A DNA stretch of 64,000 nt from Sitta carolinensis (taxonomy: Eukaryota > Chordata > Aves > Passeriformes > Sittidae). Positions 13,201 through 25,200 of this stretch are shown piece after piece. The position numbers and the translations under genes are program-made. The notes below the pieces were generated by a model. The model was not told the DNA's origin. It did no database searches and saw only the letters and a list, made by a program, of their open reading frames with translations. Location of the stretch: positions 25,824,001 to 25,888,000 of the forward strand of contig CM063288.1 of assembly GCA_032173965.1 (NCBI GenBank), read 5' to 3'. How positions within the stretch are numbered: position 1 is the stretch's first letter; every line of letters begins with the position of its first letter.

Positions 13201-16200
13201 TTTTTACACTGAAAATTAAAAGAAAATACGCTTTTAAGATCTCTTAGGGAAGAATGCTTACTGGGGAAGACTACCTGTTAAGAAAAAAAATGACTGTGGG
13301 CTATTTAATATAAATTTTCCTTTTCCAACATATTACTAAGGAAAACATGGAGAGCATATATACTTATTGGTAGGTTTAATATCTTAGATATTTCATTACT
13401 GCTCTAGGACAAGACTTTTAAATAAGGTTATGGATTTAAATATGGTTAGAACTTAACTTTAAGAATAACCTGAGTATTCCTTAGGGGAAAGAAGTTTCTT
13501 TTGTGCAAAAAGAATGTTTTTTAATGTACATTTCCCTATATTTGAGACCTTTTTACTCCTCTCACATTGAAAGAGTCAGAAAAACATGTCATTGTATGCT
13601 AAAATATTTTTGATCTTCAGTTTATGAGATCTCTTTTAAAAATAGGAGACATATATCGAAGGTATAGAAAGAAATCACGCCTGCAGTGGGCAAGGGCTTA
13701 TTTTGAGCCAAAGTTTCTAAAAAGCCTCTTCAGAACTTTGTTCCCAGGCCAGTAAGATTAGCCAAAACATTTATATGTTCAAAGAAACCTAAAAATATAT
13801 TTAAAAAAAAAAATCTTTCTTCTTCAGTAGGCATGAAAATGAAAGATACTTTTATTGTCGGTCTTTCATAAACAAGTTCTCCAAATTCTATTTAGTTTAT
13901 TCGCCTAAGCTGCATATAGAACTTCTGAAGTTCAACTTTACGTGTGGCATTTCATTTTTACAAAGATTTCTGAAAGTGCACACGAGCCATTTGATAATCC
14001 AAAATGCTTTCTCCCAACCCTTCCCTTTCAAACTGGCATGTGGAAACATCAGGGGGATTATTGCTGAGTGTTCATGAAGAAAACAAAGACAGCACGAAGC
14101 AGCAGAAAGGAAGAGCAGAAGGGCAGCACAAGCAGCCAGGCACCACCAGGGAATGAGGAGAACATGCTCTCTATTCTGAGACACCCCAGCAACTGTACTT
14201 CAAATCCCTCCTTACAGAGTGTTTTGAAGAACCTTCCTCTCTTTCTTTTAGTTATTCTACTTATTGGAAGTTATTAAATCCAACTTTTGACAACAGTTTT
14301 GATATTTAATCCTTTGAGTGAGTTGGTTGGTACTGTTTTTTCGAGCTTGATACTGGAAATGTGTGCTTTATCTATATTTCAGTGTAGGAGGTGAAAAAAT
14401 ACTTTGTTATAAAGTCATTTGTTTTCCAGCACTTTCTAAGATACCAGACTATGTAATCAAATAATCTAGGGGGAAGCTTCAGTAATCTGCAGCAGGGAAC
14501 AGCCCCTGCTTTCTCTCCAAATTGTTGTTCCCACAAGGGATTCCTCCCATCCCAGCAACCTTCTCTTCCAGCACCCAGAGTGCACTGTGCCCACTGCCAA
14601 CTCCTGTGCTATTTGAACTCAAACATTTGTGCCTGCCTCGAAGCACTGCGTCCTGAAATCCTAGGAGCATAGGAACACAATTTTTCAAAATTAAAGCACA
14701 GAATAATAAAAGCAAACATTTGGCCTGTGTTTCCACAGATGATTGCAACAATATGAATTTTACAGATTAAAAGGCCAGAAGGCAACTGAACCAAAAAATG
14801 TGTTATTGTTGTCGTGGTTTAACCCATCCAGCAAGTAAGTACCACAGTGCTGCATGCTCCCTTTCCCTGCTCCCACCAGTGGGATAGGGAGAGGAATCAG
14901 AAAAAAAACATCTTTGGGCTGAATTAAGAATAGTTTATAATTGAAACAGAGTAAAATATACTACTACTATTTATTGTAATGAAAAAAAAAAAAAAAAAAA
15001 CCAAGAAAAACAAGCAATGCCCTATATAGTTGCTCATCACCCATGACTGATATTCAAGCCCACCTCAAGCAGTGATCGGGTCCCCCCAGTTTATGTCCTG
15101 GCCCTGGTGTTCTAGGCTGTGGAGTATCCCTTGGCCAGTTGGGGTCAGGTCCCCAGCTGTGCTCCCTCATGGCTTCTGGTGCACCCCCTCTCTGGCAGAG
15201 CACAGGGAATGAAGTGTCTTGACTTAGGGTAAAGCACTACTCAGCAACAGCCAAACCATCAGAGCATTATCAACGCTGTTCTCATACCGATCCCAAAACA
15301 CAGCACTGTGCCAGCTGCTAAGAAGAAAATGAGCACTATCCCAGCCAAAACCAGGACACTGCTATGACATTAATTTTAAACAAATCTGGTGAATTTTTGA
15401 CAGTTAAAGAGCAGCTAGAGTATCACACAAGAAGTTCAACAGAGGTTTCCCCCACAATCACACAAGCAGAAAGGCTAAGAACCAGCTGTCCAGTAAAGCA
15501 GAAACTAACCATTCACTTTCTTTCAACAGTCTACTCTGAGAAGGATTCCTCCCACTGTCTTCCATGTAGTCAAAAGGAAAAAGACAGAATGTAGTTAGCT
15601 GGTGGGGACCACAAGCTCAGATACAAATGAACAGAGAAAAAGGAGCTTTAATTTTACTGTGAAAACCAGCAAGTAAATCGCCTAAGTTTAGTTATGTTAT
15701 TTCAAAAACTAAGTTTTGGGAAACAATCTCTATTGGTTTTCTGGTAAAATAAGTCCCCAGAATTCAGAGCTGTAACAACTGGCTGACTTTAGGAGTCACC
15801 AGTTTCTACCACCAGATAGGCAAGACAGAGTTATTTTGATATATCAAATCTCCCCAGAAAGAGCCTGAACTAATTCATCTTCAGCAGCAGGCAGACCACA
15901 CTGCAGAACTGCCAAAGTGAAACACTTCAGGTAATAAAAACCTCTACAGAAGTTTGCAGAATAGGAATTAAAGTTTTAGAAGGTTGACATCAAGTGAATG
16001 CTTACTCATGATCAAAATTAGTAAGGCTGCTGAAGAGCTAACACTGAGCAGGCTGATGGAAGTACAAAACCAGCCAGTTGCATCCGAAAATTTGTCCATT
16101 ATGGATAGTTAAGACAGCACTTAACTGAGGTGCACAGAATGCTAGAATGGAACAGAAAATGTCAAGACAAGGTATTATTTTCTCTCAGTATGTGAAAAAG

Positions 16201-19200
16201 AGTAGGAAGAATCCAAAGGAAGTTAAGACAAATAGAAGACAAAACACACAGAGATGACATTTATAAGTTGACAAAAAAAAATAGGGATATATGGAAGAAT
16301 CAAATCAAATGTCAAAGAGAGAAGAGTGTAAGGGAAGTAATTTAATAGATATATCTGCTGTGAAAAATTTCGTATGATTTAGAAGTCTGAAAGTCTGTTC
16401 ATGTTTTCCCAAAACATTTTACTTAAAAGTTGCCTTTTAGGTTGGAAGTAATGTTTGTGAAAGCTCACTCTAAAACTGCTGATGCCCTAAAAAACAATGA
16501 TCATTCATAACAAAATAAGATCCCTTTATTTTAAAAAAAGTGAAGTCTACATTCTGCTTAAGAGGCTTGATTCACTGAAGGCTCTTAATATTTAGCATCC
16601 TGGTGTGTGTCCTGATGACAGACATAAAGCTTTGTTGTTCACCTTGAGGACAAGTCTTCAGAGATGGCGGGAAACTCTAGTAAGTTTCAGAATTTTCAGA
16701 ATGTAAAACAAAATAAAGTTTCATTAACACCATTATTCTAAGTGTGATAGTTAAAAACTAAAAAAAATAGGGGAAAGTTGTAGTATCAAAAATTCCAGTT
16801 GCACAGTGAATGAGAGTCATATTACAGAAACTATAATCAAATTCTAGTGAGACCCCAATTTCTTGGTTAAAAACGTACAACAGTTTTGTTACAATGCTAC
16901 ACCTGGGATGCTTTGTTTTAACTGTGCACCTTCAAATTTACATTAATAGACCTATAATATCATATCCTGCTGTAAGTTTAGATTTGTAACTTAGTAGTAT
17001 ATAGAGAACATCATAAGCCTTTCTGCACCAGCAGCTAATTCCTGCTCTGCTTATCCTTTTGATCCCATAACTTCCTTCCAGTGCTCACAAGTATCGACAG
17101 AGGTTTATTCAACACTTAATTATGAAAAGAAATACCATGGCCTTTAAAAAAGCACATTAGAACAATAGCCTGCATAATTTTTACAAGAATTAATGAGTAA
17201 AATGTAGCAAGTGTAGTGACAAAGTTATTCACAACTAGTAGGAAAGACAAGAAACCAATAGCAACCCCATTTGATTCTAATCCAATCATCAAGGCACACA
17301 AGTTCATGAATAAATCCCACTAAACTCAATAAAATTCAGGCAAACAAGCTAAAATCCTTTCCTGATGCATCCTTCTGACAGCAGACTGCACAAAGGTCTC
17401 TAAGTTAGCTGGAAACTGGGACAGAAGGCAACAAGCTGTTCCACAGCTCTCACAAACAAATGAGTTCAAACAATCCTTTGTTTCAGCAAAACACTTGAAC
17501 AAGTGCTTAGGTTCCACTGACTCCACTTGAAGTGAAGCTCACATTTACATGATTTATTCCATCAAGGCCAGCATGAATACTAAAAAATCATACTTACTCA
17601 GGTCTCTCATAGCCGAGGCTTTCTCGGATAGACCACGCAACCTGGTAAGGGGAGGTTTGCTCTGAATCCTCCAACTCTTCTCCACTGTCTTCAGACCAAT
17701 CCAGCCCTAAGGGAATTGAACACAAGGAAATTAGATGAAAAGAGCATCCACCTTATATAAGCCTCTGAGCAACCTTTGGCACAAAAGATGAATGTATAGT
17801 ATAGCTGCAAGTATAATTACATTTGATTAAATCATGTGGTATTCTCAATTATACAAGAAAAGCTACAGTAACAGCCCATTACAGTGTGCAAATAGCATGC
17901 ACTGATTTTTGTCATAACTGAGTTTTCCTTTTAAAATTCTTACTGGCTTCTTTATCCATAAACAGTGGAAGAAAAATCACCATCCACCCACAGAGAAATA
18001 CTAGTTTTCATAACCAAGTACGAGGTAAGAGAGACATCCCTGTCATGAAAAACTGACTACTTGGTAAATTTTAATACTATATGATCTAAATAGGCCAATT
18101 TCATTTCTGTTTATATTCTGACGCTTCTCTGTGCCAAAACATAGAAGAATATGAAAACTCTAAGACACAGCAGCATGGACAGAGATAGATACACAGTTAC
18201 CCAGGATGTTCCTCAGCTCAGTCTCTGTAATTGCCTGCCAAATGCACATATTTAGCATGAAGAAAGAGCTAAAGGGAGAGATACAAACACTCCTGCACTT
18301 TCAGCAAGCAGCATGTTTTCACTTAATGATGATGAAGTATGATCAACTTATGGTCTGCTCCAGCAATCTCAGTTAGTCAACCTACACACAGCTGTTGGAC
18401 AGGACAGCCAGAAAGAGATCAGTAAGATCTCAGGTGGAACATTTTATCTGGAACTTCATCTTTTGTAGCTTTTCCTACACTCTTTCCCACATCCAGTGAA
18501 ATTCTTATCACTTTTTTGCAGCATGTGGGATAAAATCCCATTGCTGTATTTACAAGCTAGCATTTTTTGCTTTTTCATTTTCTTGTGTGCTCCTTGAAAA
18601 TTGAGAGTTAAGGAGCATTTAATTTTTTGCTAAAACTAAACAAAACCACTATATCTGAGATGATTCTGAAGTCAGATGCCTTGACTCTGGGAAATACATC
18701 AGTTCTCGGTCAAGCACTTTCAGAGTTAGAGACACACACATATAAGCTCACAATACAATCATGAGGTAAGCCTTCATCATATGGAGCCAGCACTTTAACA
18801 TGAATCACATATACAAGAAACCCAAATTTTCAGAAATTTCAGCATCCTAAAAACTTTATTTTTTATTTTTAGGACATACATTTGAACTAAATTAAGATAC
18901 CTTAAGACATTTGATAACATGTCAGAATTCTACTTTCAACTTAAATGTTTCTTTTTCCTGTTGTCTCTTCCATAAAACAACTTAATCATTCCAAAAAGAT
19001 GTCCACAATTGACAACCACATAACAAATTGTTTACCTAAAGTTTAAAATCAAAATCAGAAATTGAGTTGTTTTGCTTCTCCTGGGCACTGCAGAAAGGAA
19101 GGAATAAAATCTAATTCAGATTCAGCTATACTGACACTGAAGACTGCAGTTACATTAATATCCAATTACATGGCTCTGATGTTGGTACACATAAAACTGG

Positions 19201-22200
19201 CTTAATCTTTTGAAAGATTCTGTGCAGTCATCTCTAGTGCTGCCCAAATACAGAAAAGAAATCCTGAAATTCTCTGAACTGGCATACATAGTCCTTAATA
19301 TTAAGGCTTATAATGAATAAATAACAATAAATTTTTCACTTTCACATAATTAATATGTAAATTCTTTTATTTTGCCAAATATAAACTGTTCTCAATGCAT
19401 CCACATAGTTATGCACCTGCCTAACTGTACATGTATGGGTCTAACTGGTTTTTATTTTTACTATGCCTCTGTTTTAGGAAAATGTATTCTCTTCACCACT
19501 GGAGAATGTTAAGCACAGAAAGGGATCTTTCTTCAGTCTTTCAAAAGACAGGTCACTTTCTAAGCTATTGAGGTCTGTGACACTCAGAAATGCCTCTGGA
19601 GTTGCCATTCCTCTAAAGACCTGCACTATATATAGGACCATCAAGGCTGTTTTCTGAAGAACAATTTCCTTTGGAGACATGCTATGGGATGCTAATTATC
19701 TCCTGAACAAATAGTCAAACTATCCCACAAGTACCAAAGGGCAGATCTTAACAGCAAATTAAGAAAAAGTTAATTGAAATAGCAAAAATTACAGATGTTT
19801 GCAATTAAATAAGACATTATATAGGGAATGTCCAGATTTAGATGAACTCTTTTTATTTTAAACATCATAAATGGTGTTCCTAATTACATCACACAGATTC
19901 ATATTTCCTTTTCCCTGCCAGTATTTTACTTGTTAGAAATGTACAACCTAAAACTAAGCAGAAAAGTGACTTGGGAGGGTGAGGAAGATAAAAAGGACAG
20001 ATAGGTGTGTCTAGGTCTATATTCACAATCATACAAATCAGCCACAACGTCAGTTGCCTTTTCAAAGCTTACAGAGCACTACTATCATAGCAACAATTTG
20101 GTTATATTTGCTTATATTTTCACAAGCAGCTACTGATTATTATATGTAAGGGGAACACAGTGTGCAGACAAGACTTCACCCTTCCAACTACCTTCTGTAA
20201 CAATGCTCTCTCCTGAAGTGGTCTTTTCCTTTTGTTCATCTATATTCTATACATAAATAAGGCTCAGTCAAGAAAAATTCTCATGTGTTCCAATCTTCCA
20301 ATTAAGTCAACTGGAATTTCAAATCTGCAGAGACTGATGGGCCAAATTGCCAAACTTCTACTCGTATTCATTATGTCATGTGCACTCACCACACACCTGA
20401 TGTTTCAGTCTTTGTCCACTCCTGTAGGTACCCCTGTACTACTCAAGCTGCAAACCTCCTACATGACGTCTCTATAACCTGAACGATGTTTTCTACACCT
20501 CAGTTTGATTTCTCAAATTGTTAACAGAACATTAAGAAGAATAAACAACCAAAATGCCATAAACCATTTGGGATGGGTCCAGGCATTCCCTTCATAGACA
20601 AAAAGGCTAAAGAAAATGCCAAGAGATTACATAGCTCAGGGTTATTTTGTAAGGGCCGCACAGGAATTCAGGACAGGGCTAGGAAGACATTCCCCTTGAG
20701 TCTTTTGGTTTCAGGCTATAAAGTACGGCTGCAGTGCATCCATTAGCTACTCACCTAAGTGAGGAAACAGATCAGTGTCCAGCTGCTGTTTTCGAGTGCA
20801 CAGTTTCACCAGTCTCTGGAGCCGGCTCATGCAGGACGAGTGTGGAGAGAAGGCTGTGGCTTTCATGAGGACCCGGTCAGTCCTTGGCGGGTCCGTGACA
20901 GGAGCCCTGGCGGGTGGCAGGAGAGGCAGAGGTCTCTTGGTAGACAACTGCCGCGCTTGTGCTATAGTGTGTGTGGTGGGTGCCACTCCCTGCATTGGTA
21001 GGCTGGTGTTCAGAGGTTGAGGTGACTTGCAGACTATGCCCTGCGGTAGCCCTGTCGGCTTTAACGAAGCTGATGAAGGTGGCAGATGGGAGTGCTGCTG
21101 CTGCTGCAGAGGCTGCTGCTGCAAAGGTGCAGGAACGGGGCTAAAGTGCTCTTGGCGAACTTTTAAAATCTCTGTCTCTCTCTGGCGCTGACGGTTTTGA
21201 GCCAACTTGCTCTGCAACTTCTTCTTCACCGTTGCCCCTTTCTTTAGGTCATCATCCTCCTCATTGAAAGCAAAGGGGTCTTCTAATTCTGTGTCCAGGT
21301 AGTGGAGAGGAAGCCTTGCCCCTGGAGGGGAGAGGGACATCCCATCCAGTCCATTGGGCATCTTCAAGGCCAGGGTGGGCACTGTCAGACTGAAGGCCAT
21401 AGCATCCATCTGATGCCTGACCTTTACGTCCTCTATGGGATCATTCTTTTTCTTCCTCTCCTTTTTCGGTATAAAGCCAAGTACCTGCAGGTGGCTGTTG
21501 CAGTACCTTTGAAAAGCAAAAGGAGTCAGACATTAACTAAACTTCCATAAGTAAAATCTGAAGACAAGACAACACTTAGGAGAAACACACACACACATCT
21601 CAAGCAAACATAAATTGAAACACAAGAAGTTTTATATGAACTGTACACAACTGCTTCTAATACAACAGGTAACTGCACTGCTTCCAAACCAGCAGGAAAA
21701 AAACTTATACAAGTGACTATTTCTAATCTTGAGATATAAGATTCTTCATGCATTATTCACAAGAGAATCACACATAATGGTTCAAAATCTTAACTCTCTA
21801 ATACTGTAAACAGTCAAAATCCAAAGTGAACAAAACAAATGCCCAGTCTGATATATAAAGCAGCAAGAATGCAAGCCATTAACTGAGCAGTTCGAAAGCT
21901 CCTAAGAAAAACTACATTGAAGACTGCTTCCTTTCATTTGCCTGTTCTTTCAGTGGAAGTAGTTAACATTTTCATCAATGCACACATTGTTATTAATAAT
22001 ATTATTAACATTAATAATAATAATAATAATTCAACTGTAGTAGGGAGCAGTTTCTTATAAGGACAATCTCAGTAGATATCTATCTGCTATGAAAGAACAC
22101 TATTTCCACTTACTGAACAAGTAGCATAAATACTTAAATTCAGTTTTAGTAATTTAACATGATGAATTTTGAAGCCAGAGGATAAGCTGAAAATTCTTCA

Positions 22201-25200
22201 ATAAAAATCTAGTTTAAAACAAATTCTCTGCTGCTAGAAGCATTTACACAATGGCAGAAATATGTATATGTACAATCCACAAGCATGGATTTTAAGTTCT
22301 TCTAATACGAAAAGCTTTCAAAGTCACGCTATTAAAAGAAAAAAGAAAGCAAACAGGTCTTAGAAAATATGTCATGAAAGTAAAAATAATTACAATTTAT
22401 GCCACAGATAACAGACTAAAAAGTAAGCAATTAACTTTTGTTTGATTGGAACCAGCATGTGACAGAAATTTAGGAACCATGATGTGATCCCTTTCCCGCA
22501 GAGGCAGGCACTCCTACCTCTGTAGAACCCACCAACAACCAAAATTTGCCCTTGCAGAATCCCGTCTATAAATTACAGCCTACAGATGACCAAAGATACA
22601 AGGAAAGAGTGATGTCTGCATCAAGGTAATTATGGACAATATAATTAAATACCCATCAAGGTATTCTTTAAAATCTGATCAGTATGAATCTGAGAACAGT
22701 AACTTATGCTGAAAAAATAGGTTAAAATTACATTATTTCTGGTCTTTGTGGAGCAAAAAATGACAGAAAAGCCCAAAACAACCCCCCCAAACGGTTTAGC
22801 ACTTCAGTTTAGTCACTTTCAACTTGTCGACCCATTTCTAAAGAAACAATGTGTGAACAGCTCTAAAGGGTCCTTAAAAGGGAAAAAAAGAGGAAGCAAA
22901 TTCATTTATGCTCTTTAATAGTCTCCATATATGTAGCTTCTTGAGAGACCCACACTCCTAAGATTTCACAAATCAGAAAAGGCTGAAAAACACTGCTACT
23001 TATTATTGCCTAAATAATTTCTTCATTACATTATGTTGCAAGTAATAAATAAACCTAGATGAGGCAAGCTAAAACCCAGCAACTTGTGTAGTCCTTATTA
23101 GAACACACTGGAATACTGTAAATTCATGAGATGCACTTCTAAAAATAAAATTATATAATGAGGGCTCAATAAAGCTTCCCTTAAAGTCAACAAGCGCTGT
23201 TTCCATATTTAAAATTAAGCCCTTTTTAAATATTTTGTTTGAACAGTTACCACAGCACTTTTAGTATGACAGAAGAAAAAAAAAACAATAAACAGACTAA
23301 ACAAACATAAGGGAATTCTTTTCCCTCTTATGCCAATAAAAAGAGTGTTTTGCCCAATGCAAATGTTTCCCTTATATTGTTCAGAACTTAAATTATTGAC
23401 ATCCTGTGCTTGTGCTGATGTGAGGAGGTAGAACTGCATAGTCTGTTTTCATTGCAAAAACAGTAAGAAAAGAAATAGAAAAGGTGAGTAAGTCTGTGGA
23501 AAGGTAATAAGCTTGCTAAGATTCTCTGAGTTTTAGGCTATTAAGGGTTTGTCTTGTTCATTTAACTCAAACAGAATCATTCTTACATGGCAGAGAATAA
23601 AGCATTGGCTCTTACAGCTGACCATGCTGCATCACTGAGAGCCAACTGGCTCCTCTGGGCACAAACCTACAGATGCCAGGCTACAACACTCAGATTCCAG
23701 TACACACTGACTTGGCTCTGTCAACTCCCTGTCTTCCAGTACAACCAATGCTGTTACACCTTGGACTAACAGGGACAAGAAGAAACCAGGAAGAGCAGTT
23801 CAGTCTTCTCTGGGTAAAGAAGACTGCACACAAGCAGTTTTGGCTAGGCATAGCTCTCATCAGCACCACTTCAGCCTTGACCCTGTCAGGCTCTTGCTAG
23901 CCCTGTGAACAGCCAGAGGGGCATGCACCCACATTTCCCCATCCTGCACATTCCAGGATGGCTCTTTACTTGGCCCTGGCCTAAATTGGCTCTGACTTCA
24001 GGCAGTGCTGCAGAGTCTGCATCAGTAGTTCAAGCTCCATGGAAGTCAGATTATGGGGAAGACAGGAATCAAACCTGCAAGTGCTTTTAACAGCTCTGAG
24101 CATGAAACCCATTAGGGTCCAGCTGGCCCTACAAGAGCCAGTTCTGAAGAGCCAGTCTAAGAGGCTCAGTTTGTCACCTCTATAATCTGTCTCTGAGTTA
24201 TGCTCAGCTGACAGTAACACAGTAAGTATCTAATATAGGTTTTTCCCCCTTTCTCATTCAGCACCAAAGGCACTTATTCTGTGCAGGTAAGGTCAAATGA
24301 AGTCCACAAACATGGTGGGTCGATATCCATTAAAATTATCATAACATGAAGCACAAAGTGTGATGGGCTCTGAAGACTTCAGCTGGACGGTTTGCCGCAT
24401 CCACTGGGAAGGCAAAATTCAGATAGTGAGGTTTTCTACGTACAAATGCATTCTGCTTCTTAGTACACCCCAGTTTGGTATCAATTTCCATCACTTACTT
24501 TAAAGAAGATCCAAATAAACTGGGGACCAGCTTGTATATTAACAAAATATTTAAAGATTCTCTTAAGTGAGGAGAATTAGAGACAAAATAGTGTTTAACC
24601 CAACTAAATTGTAGTAAACCTGTATTTAGAAATCAAGTTGCATTTCATTATCTTTGTGTATATCTAGTTAAGAAAGAAGTAGGAGATACATTCAGAGAAA
24701 ACAGATATACAACCCATGTATCATCCCACGTATATATATATTCTTCAAAAAAACAAGATAGTTAATAGAAAAATTAGACTTCAAATAAGGAAATGAAGTC
24801 ACACACTATTAACAGATTTAATTTGTAGAATATTAATGGTTAATAGGAAATCTAATCTAGATGCTACCACCTTTGTGGCTGGTAGCATCTCATTTGTCTG
24901 GGGTCAAGTGATAATTCTTAATTATATGTGGACAAACAATGAAGTTTTTGACATATAATGCATGAATCTTCTTGAAATACTTTTATTTTTAAACTCTCCA
25001 AAAGTATAAAAGAAGATAGCTGCCAGAGCATCATACAGCCTGCTTCTGACCATGCACAGTTACATGTCTAAAACTGTGACAAAATGACCATCTGACAGTA
25101 ATTCTGTACACAGAAAATTAAAAGCTATGAGTGAAAAACTCAGACTGCAAACGTCTTTATATTGAACAGAGTGTGAAAAAAGTCTTCTAAGAAACAGATA

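Larger units (their letters stand above)
11653..17597 (-). other. INO80D: INO80D intron between coding exons 3 and 4
   Basis: This intron is nearly 6 kb. It holds a T25 run (12604-12628) and a complete solo-LTR-like element (14810-15358). The remainder is AT-rich, with no coding similarity that I can see. Confidence 0.65.
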
